Part shown: positions 34,007 through 44,282 of the stretch, piece after piece | Numbering within the stretch: the first letter of the stretch is position 1 | Layout: every line of letters starts with the position of its first letter | Origin: Vibrio litoralis DSM 17657 | Lineage (GTDB): Bacteria; Pseudomonadota; Gammaproteobacteria; Enterobacterales; Vibrionaceae | Direction: 5' to 3' | Length of the DNA: 64,000 nt | Assembly: GCF_000426765.1 (NCBI RefSeq) | Contig: NZ_AUFZ01000018.1 | Coordinates: 1-64,000 of the forward strand | Program-made: the position numbers and the translations under genes | The notes under the pieces: generated by a model | Told to the model about the DNA's origin: nothing | Seen by the model: the letters and a program-made list of their open reading frames with translations, nothing else | Database searches by the model: none

Positions 34007-34728
34007 TTGTTCCTTACTTCTAATATCCACTCCCAAACGAAACCAGCACCATTAAATATATGTTGGCATAGTACACACAAAAAGAGCACTAAACTAATTA
34101 TCAAGAGTATCTTTATTGTGCACCTAACTGCGTAGTAACTTTCCGAATATCTGCCGAATAGCTCATAGAACACATCCTTTTCAGAACTCTCATCATGTTC
34201 GTCCTTTATTATTGGCATTCCAAATTCATAGGACTGACCATCTACTCTAAATTTAATTACGGTCTGCTTCTCGTGAACTTTAGGCTCATCACACAAGTCT
34301 TTATCCAAATTAACTTCCAACTTGGTGAGGTACTTTTTTTTACTCAGCCGTTCAACTAATTTTTTCTTTTGATCTATGTTTGCGTTTTTTAATAAGCCAT
34401 GAGCTTCCCAAGCTAGCCACCTTGGGTGATTGTTGTATGAACTGTACTCAGAAAAACTACTGTATTTTTGGACGAATTTGGGGCAAAAAAGCTTAAACAC
34501 CCCCAAAGCTATCACAAAAGATAGAGAAGACAGCCAGAGTAGTTGCCAATGAAATGGAAGAGTTAGTTCAATATTATACGTAACCCCCATTAGAGTAATT
34601 GGTAAAGGAGTTGGGAGTTGGTTTATAATCCCCGCAATTACTGGGACTAATGAGAACCACACAACAAGATACCTGAGTATGATTAGTTGAAAGAAAGTTT
34701 GGTATTCTTCCCATCTGTCTACTTTCAT
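34003..34728 (-). CDS. Membrane protein of unknown function, coupled to radical SAM gene
   Basis: A 241-residue protein that I do not recognise. Predicted transmembrane segments are about residues 17-38 (ILRYLVVWFSLVPVIAGII), 62-82 (LLWLSSLSFVIALGVFKLF) and 205-226 (TIKILLIISLVLFLCVLC). Between the last two lies a soluble, charged stretch of about 120 residues rich in Lys, Asp and Glu. Its stop codon overlaps the radical SAM start by 4 bases, which argues that the products work together. The base composition is lower in G+C than in the flanking housekeeping genes. Confidence 0.7.
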   Translation of the reverse strand: MKVDRWEEYQTFFQLIILRYLVVWFSLVPVIAGIINQLPTPLPITLMGVTYNIELTLPFHWQLLWLSSLSFVIALGVFKLFCPKFVQKYSSFSEYSSYNNHPRWLAWEAHGLLKNANIDQKKKLVERLSKKKYLTKLEVNLDKDLCDEPKVHEKQTVIKFRVDGQSYEFGMPIIKDEHDESSEKDVFYELFGRYSESYYAVRCTIKILLIISLVLFLCVLCQHIFNGAGFVWEWILEVRNK

Positions 34729-35373
34729 TTAGGGTTCCTTTATCCTTTAAGGCCGCTTATCACACCATATGCTAGGGTTGTACAGCAAACTAATATTAAA
34801 CAATATCTTAAACACTAAACAAAATGCATCTGACAAACTGTTACAGCACCTTTTCTTTTAATGCAATTATTATATTAATTAAACTAAAAATCAATAACTT
34901 AAGAAACAGAAAGCAGTTAATCAGCAAAGTGTGACAAAGTTTATAAAACTAATTTATTACCAGTTCAGATTATATTAGGTAGGGGGAAATATACTAACAG
35001 GATGTGAATGAGTAAAAATCTAACGCACAATGGGGCATAAATAAGTCACTCATATCAACCCTCCCTTGGCTATAAATCTTGATGCCAAGTATTTTCCGTT
35101 GGTAAAGGGAGGGAGTTATGTGTGATCGCTTGTTGTGTAATGGTATTAGCGTAAAAAAACACTGTAAATATTCAGCGCGTGATAAGTAGATTCCTGCTCT
35201 CGCTTAGGCTCGGCTGGAATGACGCTCTAATAATGTGCGGTGAATCTTGGGTAGATATTGCAACTACAAGCAACAAAGACTAGCTCTTCCCCTTGATAGA
35301 TGAAGCCACTTGGCAGCAGAAGTCGATATAAGGGGAAGCTGGATGGGGTTGGTTACGCCAAACTACTTTCTGT

Positions 35374-35416
35374 GGGAGATCCTGAACTACGTTCGTTCCT
35401 CACTATTCAGGATGAC
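35374..35416. repeat. REP-like element, type 2 copy 1
   Basis: A 43-bp unit starting GGGAGATCCTGAACTACGTT and ending CAGGATGAC, with arms ATCCTGAA/TTCAGGAT. It is nearly repeated at 35558-35600. Confidence 0.82.
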
Positions 35417-35485
35417 GATTTTTAAATGTAACTTAACACTTTGAAGTACAAGGTGAATTCAGGACTAGAACCAATTTTCCACCTC

Positions 35486-35527
35486 GTCATCCCGCACATG
35501 AGCCTAGGCGAAGAAGATGCGGGATCT
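35486..35527. repeat. REP-like hairpin, type 1 copy 2
   Basis: A 42-bp near-identical copy of 32484-32525 in the same orientation, with arms ATCCCGCA/TGCGGGAT. Confidence 0.85.
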
Positions 35528-35557
35528 CCTACCACGATTTGAGTCTCAACATAATAA

Positions 35558-35600
35558 GGGAGATCCTAAACTACGTTCGTCCCTCACGATTCAGAATGAC
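35558..35600. repeat. REP-like element, type 2 copy 2
   Basis: A 43-bp copy of 35374-35416 with a few substitutions (GGGAGATCCTAAACTACGTT at its start). Confidence 0.8.
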
Positions 35601-35633
35601 AACTTTTCAAAATAGAATAACCTAAAAAACAAA

Positions 35634-35663
35634 AAGGCCGCTAGATTTTCATCTAGCGACCTT
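35634..35663 (-). terminator. ispH terminator
   Basis: On the minus strand AAGGTCGCTAGA-TGAAAA-TCTAGCGGCCTT is followed by a T run (TTTTTGTTTTTT). It lies about 60 bp after the ispH stop. Confidence 0.88.
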
Positions 35664-35687
35664 CTTTGATTTTATCTCGAACTATCT

Positions 35688-35724
35688 CTTCCGAGCGACG
35701 AGAAACGTCTTTTCCGAGCCCCGC
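35688..35724. repeat. GAG-rich intergenic repeat fragment
   Basis: TCTTCCGAGCGACGAGAAAC and TTTTCCGAGCCCCGCTAC resemble the core of the 76-bp repeat (CCGAGCCACGAGAAGC). A similar fragment is at 37222-37258. Confidence 0.5.
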
Positions 35725-36680
35725 TACTCTACATTCTTAATTTGCAGCTCTTTTGGCACTTCAAAGAACATATTTTCTTCGCGGCCTAGTACTTCTTCTA
35801 CATCACGTCCGCCAAGTTCTTTGATGCGGTCGATGATTTGATCAACTAACTCTTCAGGAGCTGATGCGCCTGCGGTAACGCCGACTTTAGTTTTGCCATC
35901 AAACCAAGCTGGGTTAATGTCTTCAGGGCAATCGGTGAGATAACCAGGCGTACCCAGTTTTTCCGATAGCTCTTTTAGGCGTGTTGAGTTTGACGAGTTT
36001 TTCGAGCCAACCACAACCATCACATCAACACTACCGGCTAAAATACGAACTGCGTCTTGACGGTTTTGTGTGGCGTAACAAATGTCATCTTTACGCGGCC
36101 CTTGAATTTCTGGGAAGGTTTTACGCAACTCATCAATAACATCAGAGGTTTCATCAACCGAAAGTGTGGTTTGACTAACATAATGTAAGTGAGTCGGATC
36201 TTTTACTACTAGGTTAGCGACATCTTCTGGACGCTCTACTAGGTACATGCCACCCGTTGCGCTGGCGTATTGGCCCATAGTGCCTTCCACTTCTGGATGC
36301 CCCGCATGACCGATCAACACGACTTCCATATTGCGGCGACTCGCACGAGCTACTTCCATATGTACTTTGGTTACCAGAGGACAAGTCGCATCAAAAACCG
36401 TTAACTGGCGATCTTTGGCTTCTTGGCGAACCGCTTGAGAAACACCATGCGCTGAGAAGATAACAATATTGTCATCTGGCACTTCTGAAAGTTCTTCAAC
36501 AAACACTGCGCCACGCTGCTTTAAGCCTTCAACCACAAAACGATTGTGTACCACTTCATGACGAACATAAATTGGCGGCTGATACATTTCTAATGCACGT
36601 TCAACAATACTGATCGCACGGTCTACACCAGCGCAGAAGCCACGTGGGTTGGCTAACAAAATTTTCATGTCTTGGGTCAT
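35724..36680 (-). CDS. ispH: 4-hydroxy-3-methylbut-2-enyl diphosphate reductase
   Basis: A 318-residue Fe-S enzyme, last step of the MEP isoprenoid pathway, producing IPP and DMAPP. The cluster cysteines are in [21 protein letters not shown] and [17 protein letters not shown] and SAHGVS carry the substrate-binding His residues. The ATG at 36680 (four codons before [10 protein letters not shown]) matches the usual Vibrio start; a GTG at 36692 and an ATG at 36668 are alternatives. It follows fkpB by about 80 bp on the same strand, so fkpB-ispH is a likely operon. Confidence 0.96.
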   Translation of the reverse strand: MTQDMKILLANPRGFCAGVDRAISIVERALEMYQPPIYVRHEVVHNRFVVEGLKQRGAVFVEELSEVPDDNIVIFSAHGVSQAVRQEAKDRQLTVFDATCPLVTKVHMEVARASRRNMEVVLIGHAGHPEVEGTMGQYASATGGMYLVERPEDVANLVVKDPTHLHYVSQTTLSVDETSDVIDELRKTFPEIQGPRKDDICYATQNRQDAVRILAGSVDVMVVVGSKNSSNSTRLKELSEKLGTPGYLTDCPEDINPAWFDGKTKVGVTAGASAPEELVDQIIDRIKELGGRDVEEVLGREENMFFEVPKELQIKNVE

Positions 36681-36762
36681 ATCTCTGATCACTTAAGCGG
36701 CAATGAATGGCGCTATTCTACCGATAACGTTTTTACAGGCAACCATTATCCCTAAATGTCAG

Positions 36763-37191
36763 CTATTCTACGGCTAAGATTTCTACGTCAAAAACCACAT
36801 CTTGACCGACAAGTGGATGATTAAAATCAACCTTTACAGATTCACCAGTCACTTCAGAAATAATGCCCGGAATTTCCATGCCATCTCGGCCATTAAACGC
36901 CATGATGGTGCCGACCTCTAACTCTTGACCATTGAAACGATTTTTATCCATATATTGAATAAAATCTGGATTAGGCTCACCAAAAGCATCTTTGGCTTCA
37001 AGCTCTATCGCTTTGCTTTCGCCGGTCGTTAAACCGATAAGGCAAGTTTCAAAGTTAGGGCTTAAACTACCGTCGCCCATAGTAAATTTAGCCGCTTTTC
37101 CCATATTGTGGGTACTATCAGCCACCGAGCCATCTTTTAGCTTAATAGTAAAATGCAAAGTGACCGTACTATTTTCTGTAATTATCGACAC
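36763..37191 (-). CDS. fkpB: FKBP-type peptidyl-prolyl isomerase FkpB/SlpA
   Basis: A 142-residue FKBP-fold isomerase of the SlpA type. VTLHFTIKLKDGSVADSTHN opens the fold and the IF insert follows (ELEAKDAFGEPNPDFIQYMD), which marks the SlyD/SlpA subfamily; there is no His-rich metal tail, so it is FkpB rather than SlyD. It is a cytoplasmic folding catalyst/chaperone. It lies between lspA and ispH as in E. coli, but a terminator after lspA separates it from ileS-lspA. Confidence 0.93.
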   Translation of the reverse strand: MSIITENSTVTLHFTIKLKDGSVADSTHNMGKAAKFTMGDGSLSPNFETCLIGLTTGESKAIELEAKDAFGEPNPDFIQYMDKNRFNGQELEVGTIMAFNGRDGMEIPGIISEVTGESVKVDFNHPLVGQDVVFDVEILAVE

Positions 37192-37221
37192 GAAAAATCC
37201 TTATTCTTTAAATCATCTTTA

Positions 37222-37258
37222 CCCGAGAAACGAGATTCGAGCCACGAGAAACGTTAAC
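37222..37258. repeat. GAG-rich intergenic repeat fragment
   Basis: CCCGAGAAACGAGATTCGAG followed by CCACGAGAAACG shares CGAGATTCG and GAGCCACGAGAA with the 76-bp repeat at 25480. Confidence 0.5.
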
Positions 37259-37269
37259 GGATTATATAA

Positions 37270-37301
37270 AAAAGCGCCACTGGAAAACCAATGGCGCTTT
37301 T
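37270..37301 (-). terminator. lspA terminator
   Basis: AAAAGCGCCA on one arm and TGGCGCTTTT on the other, with T residues on both sides, 25 bp after the lspA stop. Confidence 0.88.
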
Positions 37302-37323
37302 AAACTGAGGCTTGAGTAACGAA

Positions 37324-37827
37324 TTAGGCGTCTGGTTGCTCTTTTTTAGAGCGAAAGCCGTCAAGCACAATCATAACAGCGCCGATACAAATAGCCGAAT
37401 CTGCCAAGTTAAAAGCTGGCCAGTGATAATTTCCCCAGAAGAAATCGAGGTAATCCACCACAAAACCATGCACAATTCGGTCAAATACATTACCAAGTGC
37501 GCCGCCAATCACCAAAGCATAGGCCACGTTATTCCAACGCTCAGTGGCAGGTAGCTTACGCATCCACCACATCAACATACCAGTCACGGCAAATGCAATA
37601 CCAGAAAACAACCAACGCTGCCAGCCTTCTTGATCGCTTAAGAAGCTAAATGCTGCACCTAGGTTATGAACATAAAGTAGGTTAAAAAATGGCAACACTT
37701 CAATACGGTTTGCCCAACCGTATCCCATGTTATCCATAACGATTAACTTAATGCCAATGTCTAAGCAAAACACCAGAGCTGCCAGCCATAGCCAGCGAAG
37801 CCCTGTTTGTTTAATAAGATTACTCAT
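37324..37827 (-). CDS. lspA: Lipoprotein signal peptidase (SPase II)
   Basis: A 167-residue inner-membrane aspartyl protease that cleaves prolipoprotein signal peptides after lipidation by Lgt (also in this window). Four transmembrane segments are visible. The catalytic Asp residues are in [20 protein letters not shown] and [12 protein letters not shown]. Its start overlaps the ileS stop by one base, so ileS-lspA is coupled. Confidence 0.96.
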   Translation of the reverse strand: MSNLIKQTGLRWLWLAALVFCLDIGIKLIVMDNMGYGWANRIEVLPFFNLLYVHNLGAAFSFLSDQEGWQRWLFSGIAFAVTGMLMWWMRKLPATERWNNVAYALVIGGALGNVFDRIVHGFVVDYLDFFWGNYHWPAFNLADSAICIGAVMIVLDGFRSKKEQPDA

Positions 37828-40685
37828 TATGCGAACTTGCGGACTTCGCCGTCGCCATCAACGTTAGTCACACAACGGCCACATACGGTTTCATGGCCAG
37901 CAATGGTGCCAACATCGGCCACATGGTGCCAACAACGGTCACACTTCTCAGCTGCTGAAGCCGCTACTTCTACAAATAAACCTTCTACTTCGGTTTCTTT
38001 GGCAGCATCAGTTTTCTCGCTTAGTGGTTTCACTTGTGCTTTAGAAGTTAATAGTACGAAACGTAATTCATCTTCAAGCTTATTGATGGTTGCAGCTAAT
38101 GCGTCATCTGCGTACAGAGTCACTTCCGCTTGTAGTGAGCCACCAATGGTTTTGTCGTTACGAGCCGCTTCTAGCAATTTGTTCACTGAAGCACGAACCG
38201 TTTGGATTTGCGTCCAGAATTCGTTGTTTAGCTCTTCGCCTTCAATTAGACCGAATAAACCGTCGAACCACTCACCAGTAAACACGAACTGATCGCGAGC
38301 TTCACCGTTTGGTAGTTTAGCTGGCATTTCGTTCCAGATTTCATCAGCAGTGAATGACATGATAGGCGCCATCCAGCGAACCAGTGCTTCTACGATGTAG
38401 TAAAGCGCAGTTTGACAGCTACGTTGTGCGTGGCCACCTTGTTTCGCGGTGTACTGACGGTCTTTAATCACGTCTAGGTAGAATGAGCCCATTTCAATTG
38501 AACAGAACTGCATTAAACGCTGTGTTACGCCGTGAGTATTGTACTCTTCATACGCTTTAACGATTTCAGTTTGTGCCGCTTGTGCACGAGCTACCGCCCA
38601 ACGATCCAGTGCCACCATATCTTCTGGCGCGACCATATCAGTTGCCGGGTTGAAACCGTTTAGGTTCGCTAGGAAGAAACGTGCTGTGTTACGAATACGA
38701 CGATACGCATCCGCACTACGTTTTAGGATTTCATCAGAAACCGCTACTTCACCAGTGTAGTCAGTTGAAGCTACCCATAGACGTAAAATGTCAGCACCCA
38801 GCTTGTTGGTTACATCTTTTGGCGCAACCACGTTACCGATAGATTTCGACATCTTACGGCCTTTACCATCTACCACGAAACCGTGTGTTAATACTTGTTT
38901 GTAAGGCGCTTCATCTTTCATTGCGATTGACGTGATCAATGATGATTGGAACCAGCCGCGGTGTTGATCTGAACCTTCTAGGTATAGATCCGCACTGTTA
39001 CCATTGAACTCATCACGGTGATCAACAACCGCGTAGTGAGTCACACCTGAATCAAACCATACATCTAACGTATCAAGTACTTTCTCATAGTTAGCGGCAT
39101 CTTCTGCACTCATTAGTTCAGCGGCATCAACATCCCACCACGCTTGAATGCCTTTTTCTTCTACTAGCTTAGCAACTTTCTCGATAAGCTCAGGAGAATT
39201 AGGGTGCAGTTCAGCCGTTTCTTTGTGGACGAATAAAGCGATTGGCACGCCCCAAGTACGTTGACGAGAGATACACCATTCTGGGCGACCTTCGATCATA
39301 CCTTCGATACGGCTTTGACCCCACTCAGGCATCCACTCAACATTTTTGATAGCACCTAATGCTTTGGCACGTAGACCCGCTTGATCCATCGATACGAACC
39401 ATTGTGGCGTCGCACGGAAGATAATTGGAGTCTTATGACGCCAGCAATGTGGGTAGCTGTGCTCGTAAGCGTGGTGATGTAAAAGTGCGCCTTTTTCTTT
39501 CAATACTTCAAGTACCGAATCGTTCGCTTTAAAGACGTGTTGACCGGCAAATAGCTCAGTATCTGGCAAGTAAACGCCGTTAGAACCCACTGGGTTAGCC
39601 ACTTCTAAATCGTATTGTTTACCAACTACGAAGTCTTCTTGACCGTGGCCAGGAGCAGTGTGAACCACACCGGTACCAGAATCGGTTGTGACGTGATCGC
39701 CCAATACTGCAGGAACGCTGAAATCGTAGAATGGGTGAGCAAATTGCGTTAACTCTAGATCTTTACCAGTGGCAAAACCTAGGTTGTGGAAATGCTCGAT
39801 ACCAGCGCGATCCATCACAGATTTCGCTAGTTCTGAAGCCACGATAATACGCTCAGCAGGTTGTTCACCATTCGCTTCAACTTGAATCAATACGTATTCA
39901 AGATCGTCACGTAAACATACCGCGCGGTTGGCAGGCAGTGTCCAAGGGGTAGTCGTCCAGATAACAATCGACACATCACCTTCACCTTGGTGACCTTCTT
40001 TGCAATCAAACTTCGCCACGGTCGCGGCTTGATCTGTAGCTTTAAAACGAACGTCGATAGAAGGCGATACTTTATCTTTATATTCTACTTCCGCTTCTGC
40101 TAGTGCTGAACCACAATCAGTACACCAGTGAACAGGTTTGAAACCTTTCAACAAGTGACCTTGGTCGGCAATTTTACCTAGAGCACGGATGATGTTCGCT
40201 TCAGTACCAAAGTCCATAGTGCGGTATGGTTTGTCCCACTCGCCCATAATACCTAAACGCTTGAAGCTTTCTTTTTGACCTTCAACCTGACCTGCTGCGT
40301 ACTTGCGACATTCTTCACGAAATTCAGCCGCAGAGATTTTTTGCCCCGGCTTGCCTTTTTTCTTCTCAACCATAAGTTCGATTGGAAGACCGTGGCAGTC
40401 CCAACCTGGAACGTAGGGAGCATCAAAGCCAGAAAGTGTCTTTGATTTAATAATAATGTCTTTAAGAATCTTGTTTAACGCGTGACCAATATGAATATCA
40501 CCGTTGGCGTATGGAGGGCCATCGTGTAATACGAAGGATTTTTTACCTTTCTTTGCAGCACGGATTGCGCCGTAAAGATCTTCTTTGTACCAACGCTTAA
40601 GCATTTCTGGCTCACGATTAGCCAGATTTCCGCGCATTGGAAACCCTGTTTCAGGTAGATTCAGAGTATCTTTATAGTCAGTCAT
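37827..40685 (-). CDS. ileS: Isoleucyl-tRNA synthetase
   Basis: A 952-residue class I synthetase. The HIGH motif is in [16 protein letters not shown] (about residues 58-73), the CP1 editing domain contains [13 protein letters not shown], and KMSKS is in [10 protein letters not shown]. The C-terminal zinc motif is CDRCWHH...CGRC. The length and zinc finger fit the IleS1 type, which is mupirocin-sensitive in general. It charges tRNA-Ile in the cytoplasm. It lies between ribF and lspA, the conserved order. Confidence 0.98.
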   Translation of the reverse strand: MTDYKDTLNLPETGFPMRGNLANREPEMLKRWYKEDLYGAIRAAKKGKKSFVLHDGPPYANGDIHIGHALNKILKDIIIKSKTLSGFDAPYVPGWDCHGLPIELMVEKKKGKPGQKISAAEFREECRKYAAGQVEGQKESFKRLGIMGEWDKPYRTMDFGTEANIIRALGKIADQGHLLKGFKPVHWCTDCGSALAEAEVEYKDKVSPSIDVRFKATDQAATVAKFDCKEGHQGEGDVSIVIWTTTPWTLPANRAVCLRDDLEYVLIQVEANGEQPAERIIVASELAKSVMDRAGIEHFHNLGFATGKDLELTQFAHPFYDFSVPAVLGDHVTTDSGTGVVHTAPGHGQEDFVVGKQYDLEVANPVGSNGVYLPDTELFAGQHVFKANDSVLEVLKEKGALLHHHAYEHSYPHCWRHKTPIIFRATPQWFVSMDQAGLRAKALGAIKNVEWMPEWGQSRIEGMIEGRPEWCISRQRTWGVPIALFVHKETAELHPNSPELIEKVAKLVEEKGIQAWWDVDAAELMSAEDAANYEKVLDTLDVWFDSGVTHYAVVDHRDEFNGNSADLYLEGSDQHRGWFQSSLITSIAMKDEAPYKQVLTHGFVVDGKGRKMSKSIGNVVAPKDVTNKLGADILRLWVASTDYTGEVAVSDEILKRSADAYRRIRNTARFFLANLNGFNPATDMVAPEDMVALDRWAVARAQAAQTEIVKAYEEYNTHGVTQRLMQFCSIEMGSFYLDVIKDRQYTAKQGGHAQRSCQTALYYIVEALVRWMAPIMSFTADEIWNEMPAKLPNGEARDQFVFTGEWFDGLFGLIEGEELNNEFWTQIQTVRASVNKLLEAARNDKTIGGSLQAEVTLYADDALAATINKLEDELRFVLLTSKAQVKPLSEKTDAAKETEVEGLFVEVAASAAEKCDRCWHHVADVGTIAGHETVCGRCVTNVDGDGEVRKFA

Positions 40686-40746
40686 CGATTCTTAATTCCG
40701 TTACATTGGGCGATATTAAATAAGGATTTTCTTGGAGATGTTGTGC

Positions 40747-41730
40747 TTATTCAGCCATCTCTGAAAATATGTTGTGTTCAAGTAACCACACCCTTGCCAC
40801 TTGAGCATCTAATTCTATTTGTTGTTTCAATAATTCAAATGAATCAAATTTTTGTTCATCACGAATTTTATGTAGCAGTACTACTTCTAGCTGCTTGCCG
40901 TATAGGTTGTTTTTGAAGTCAAACAAATGCACTTCAAGCTGCTGACGTACGCCATTAACGGTTGGCCTGTTACCGACATTAGCAACACCCCCGATCACCG
41001 CGTTGCCATCGGCACCAACCACTTTCACCACATAGACACCAGACACTGGTGACACATTACGTTTTAATGGGATGTTCGCCGTTGGAAAACCAATGGTTCG
41101 ACCTAACTTACGGCCATGCGATACGCGGCCATTAATACTGTAGTCACGACCTAGCATAGTCGCAGCCGACGCCAGATCATCACTCGCTAATGCCTTGCGA
41201 ATCGCGGTGCTACTCACTCGCACTGCAGAGTCGGCTTGTTGGGCAATACGTGCTGGCATACAAAAGCTTTGTGTATTGACCACTTGGAAGCCATATTTAT
41301 CTGCAGCCTTTTGCAAATCAGAAAAACTACCTTGGCGATTTTTCCCAAAACAAAAGTCATCACCAACCACTAAAAACTTAACCCCAAGTTTCTTAACTAG
41401 CAATTCACTAATAAAATCTTCAGGGCTTAAATTGGCAAACTTTTGATTAAAATTAACACACAATAAGCGGTCAATCTTGCATTTGGATAATTGGGCAAAC
41501 TTATCACGTAGTCGAGTGAGCCTTGCTGGCGCAGCTTGCTTGGCAAAAAACTCCATTGGCTGAGGCTCAAACGTCATCACAACCGAAGGTAATCCTAGAG
41601 TCTCAGCCTGTTCACAAAGTTGCTTTAATACTTTCTGATGCCCTAAATGGACACCATCAAAATTACCAATGCTAAGCACACATCCTGAATGATGTGCCTG
41701 AATATTGTGAATGCCTCGAATCAATTCCAT
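40747..41730 (-). CDS. ribF: Bifunctional riboflavin kinase/FAD synthetase
   Basis: A 327-residue enzyme making FMN and FAD. The N-terminal adenylyltransferase domain has VLSIGNFDGVHLGHQ and later the ISSTAIR-like VSSTAIRKAL. The C-terminal kinase domain starts near GRVSHGRKLGRTIGFPTANI. ATG at 41730 is chosen (MELIRGIHNI); a TTG six codons upstream is possible, and the Shine-Dalgarno is weak for both. It is upstream of ileS with a 61-bp gap. Confidence 0.95.
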   Translation of the reverse strand: MELIRGIHNIQAHHSGCVLSIGNFDGVHLGHQKVLKQLCEQAETLGLPSVVMTFEPQPMEFFAKQAAPARLTRLRDKFAQLSKCKIDRLLCVNFNQKFANLSPEDFISELLVKKLGVKFLVVGDDFCFGKNRQGSFSDLQKAADKYGFQVVNTQSFCMPARIAQQADSAVRVSSTAIRKALASDDLASAATMLGRDYSINGRVSHGRKLGRTIGFPTANIPLKRNVSPVSGVYVVKVVGADGNAVIGGVANVGNRPTVNGVRQQLEVHLFDFKNNLYGKQLEVVLLHKIRDEQKFDSFELLKQQIELDAQVARVWLLEHNIFSEMAE

Positions 41731-41829
41731 ACGGTTTTTATTTACCAAATTTTTGCTTCGCGTTAAACCGGCGAATTATATACGTAATGCCCTTAATATG
41801 CGAGCATCACGCACCTTTGTTGTTGCCAA

Positions 41830-43386
41830 TTAATCGGCTTTCAAGTGTTTCAGGCGAATACCAAATATCGTCGCTGAAACCAGATAAACAGCCGCACCTA
41901 AACCAATCAAACCCGCTAGCCACATTGCACGCACAGAAATAGACCAAGTGAGCCAGGTAGAAAAGTCAGCCATTTGCCAATCAATCACCGCCACCATTAA
42001 GCCACCAGCTAGAGAAATTTTCACTGCAAAAACAATGGTTTCCTTTGATAACCGATACACATTGGCAATATGTAGACCGCGATATAATAGCCCCATATTG
42101 ACTAAGGCTGAAAGTGATGTGGCTATCGCCAATCCAACATAACCAAAGAAATAAGCCAAAATCGCATTGAACACAATATTGGTCAGCATCGCAATGATGC
42201 CATAGCGAACTGGAGTTTTTGTGTCTTGTCTTGAGTAGTAACCCGGCGCTAATACTTTAATTAACATAAAGTTCAGTAAGCCTGTGGCATAAGCAAACAA
42301 CGACAAAGAAGCATTTTGTACATCCACAGCAGAAAACTCGCCGCGCATAAACAGCACCATCAACATTGGCTTAGCAAGAACAATCAATCCACACATCGCT
42401 GGTATACCGAGCAGCAGCACCATGCGCACTCCCCAGTCCATTGTCTTGGAGAACCCATCACTTTCCGCATCGATATGCTTGCGTGATAAAGCAGGTAAAA
42501 TAACCGTGGCAATCGCGATACCAAACAGACCTAGTGGAAATTCCAGTAAGCGGTCCGAATAATAAAGATAACTGATTGAACCGGTCGCAAGGAAACTGGC
42601 AACCGCAGAATCAAACAATAAGTTAATTTGGCTGACCGATACCCCAAACAGTGCAGGGATCATTAGAGTGCGAATTTTTTTTACACCGGGATCATTCCAA
42701 CCCCACTGCGGACGAACGATCACTTTTTGCTTTAATAAAAATGGTATTTGGAACAAGAACTGAGCCAAGCCACCTAAAAATACCCCGATAGCAAGACCCA
42801 CTTCAGGCTGATCGAGATTAGGCGAAATATATAAAGCGGCGAGAATCATCATGATGTTTAAAAACACCGGAGTAAATGATGAAACGGCAAACTTACCTAG
42901 GGTATTTAAAATTGCGCCAGATAAAGCAACAAAGGTGACAAACCACAGGTAGGGAAAAGTTATCTTCAATAAGAAGCTCGCCAAAACAAACTTGTCAGCT
43001 TTCGGGCCATCATGTAGCCAATCCATAAACCAACCGGCACCAAAAATGGCAGTGACTACACCTGAGCCAAGTACCCCTAGTAGTGTCACAATAGTCACAA
43101 GAACCCCAAGTGTCCCTGAAACTTTGGCGATGAGCTGGCGGGTTTTATCTATGTCACCAGAGGCGTGATATTCGGTTAATACTGGAACGAAAGCTTGAGA
43201 AAATGCGCCTTCGGCAAATAAGCGGCGCAAAAAATTAGGAATTCGATTCGCAAAAAAGAAAACATCGGCGGCCGCACCGGCCCCCATTAAATTTGCAACA
43301 ACAACATCACGTACCAGGCCTAATACCCTAGAAACAAATGTCATGGCGCTAACAATTAACCCAGATCGTAATAGTTTTCGACTCAC
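41830..43386 (-). CDS. murJ: Lipid II flippase MurJ
   Basis: A 518-residue polytopic membrane protein of the MviN/MurJ family with about 14 transmembrane helices. It starts SRKLLRSGLIVSAMTFVSRVLGLVRDVVVANLMGAG, with the conserved Arg residues of TM1, and contains FFANRIPNFLRRLFAEGAFS. It moves lipid II across the inner membrane for peptidoglycan synthesis. It is upstream of ribF as in other vibrios. Confidence 0.96.
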   Translation of the reverse strand: MSRKLLRSGLIVSAMTFVSRVLGLVRDVVVANLMGAGAAADVFFFANRIPNFLRRLFAEGAFSQAFVPVLTEYHASGDIDKTRQLIAKVSGTLGVLVTIVTLLGVLGSGVVTAIFGAGWFMDWLHDGPKADKFVLASFLLKITFPYLWFVTFVALSGAILNTLGKFAVSSFTPVFLNIMMILAALYISPNLDQPEVGLAIGVFLGGLAQFLFQIPFLLKQKVIVRPQWGWNDPGVKKIRTLMIPALFGVSVSQINLLFDSAVASFLATGSISYLYYSDRLLEFPLGLFGIAIATVILPALSRKHIDAESDGFSKTMDWGVRMVLLLGIPAMCGLIVLAKPMLMVLFMRGEFSAVDVQNASLSLFAYATGLLNFMLIKVLAPGYYSRQDTKTPVRYGIIAMLTNIVFNAILAYFFGYVGLAIATSLSALVNMGLLYRGLHIANVYRLSKETIVFAVKISLAGGLMVAVIDWQMADFSTWLTWSISVRAMWLAGLIGLGAAVYLVSATIFGIRLKHLKAD

Positions 43387-43943
43387 GCGTGCCTCGATAA
43401 AAAATAGTCATAAACGACAATAAGCCCTCAGCGGCAAATTTATCGCTATTTGAGCATAAATTTGCCATCAATGAGTGACTTTGTAATGAGATAATTATAT
43501 ACCCAAGTGACTTCAAGATGCAGAATTCAGAGCTATCATCCAGACCTTTAGGCAAGGAAGATTGGCGAAGGAATGTAGGCATTTTTCAAATCAATCTGAC
43601 GCAGCATAAAGGTTTGGATGAAGCTCCCGAAGGGCAAGTTAAAACAAGCTTTATGCTGCGTTAAATTGAACAGAGATAGAATCACTATAATCATATTCAA
43701 TTTGTCTTGCCTAAAGCTTGTTTTATTCTTGCTGAAACTTGCACCCTGAAGTTACTTGGGTATAGCATTGGTATTCAAATGCTGATAGAATCCACGCCAT
43801 CTTAACCGCGATAGCCATACTTCACCAAAATTTGTTTGGTAAAGATTGGTTTTTGCACAAATCTGTTGACATTTTTTTTGGAAAAAGGCATAGTCCTCGC
43901 CCTTAAATTGTCACCGAACTAAAGTTTTTTGGGAGTTAGACCC
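43387..43943. other. murJ-rpsT gap holding a MITE-like repeat
   Basis: About 560 bases between the divergent murJ and rpsT genes. The centre is the 268-bp repeat; the right 180 bases hold the rpsT promoter region (TTGACA at 43866-43871 and GCATAGTCC at 43889-43897). Confidence 0.55.
43497..43764 (+). repeat. 268-bp MITE-like element, copy 1
   Basis: It is bounded by near-perfect terminal inverted repeats, TATACCCAAGTGACTTCAAG at the left and the complement of TATACCCAAGTAACTTCAGG at the right. It contains no gene. A second copy in the opposite orientation lies at 58234-58500. The structure suggests a non-autonomous mobile element. Confidence 0.85.
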
Positions 43944-44204
43944 TTGGCAAACAATAAATCTGCTAAGAAGCGCGCTATCCAAGCTGAGAAACGTCGCCAG
44001 CACAACGCTAGCCGTCGTTCTATGATGCGCACTTACATGAAAAAAACTATCGCTGCTATTGAAGCTGGCGATAAAGAAACTGCAACTGCTGCACTAGTTG
44101 AAGTTACACCATTACTAGACCGCATGGCGACTAAAGGCCTTATTCATAAGAATAAAGCTGCTCGTCACAAGTCTCGTTTTGCTGCAGCAATCAAAGCACT
44201 TTAA
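43944..44204 (+). CDS. rpsT: 30S ribosomal protein S20 (UUG start)
   Basis: An 86-residue ribosomal protein that binds 16S rRNA early in 30S assembly. After the initiator it reads [20 protein letters not shown] and ends [15 protein letters not shown]. The start is TTG at 43944, with GGGAG ten bases upstream; the same rare start is used in E. coli rpsT and contributes to autoregulation. Any longer N-terminus is rejected. Confidence 0.97.
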   Translation: MANNKSAKKRAIQAEKRRQHNASRRSMMRTYMKKTIAAIEAGDKETATAALVEVTPLLDRMATKGLIHKNKAARHKSRFAAAIKAL

Positions 44205-44230
44205 TTTAAAAGCTGTTTAATTGCTAAAAA

Positions 44231-44253
44231 CCGACCTTAGGGTCGGTTTTTTT
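44231..44253 (+). terminator. rpsT terminator
   Basis: CCGACC-TTAG-GGTCGG followed by seven T residues and preceded by A5. Confidence 0.93.
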
Positions 44254-44282
44254 ATATCTGAAATTTGCGTTGATCGAAAAGA

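Larger units (their letters stand above)
34729..35633. other. Gene-free, repeat-rich right part of accessory island
   Basis: About 900 bases with no convincing ORF. It holds an inverted repeat at 35058-35113 (AACCCTCCCTT/AAGGGAGGG with a nested CTTGGC/GCCAAG), and several REP-like elements (35189-35223, 35374-35416, 35486-35527, 35558-35600). The first 300 bases are very AT-rich and may include the promoter of the membrane-protein/radical SAM operon. No ncRNA family was recognised. Confidence 0.55.
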
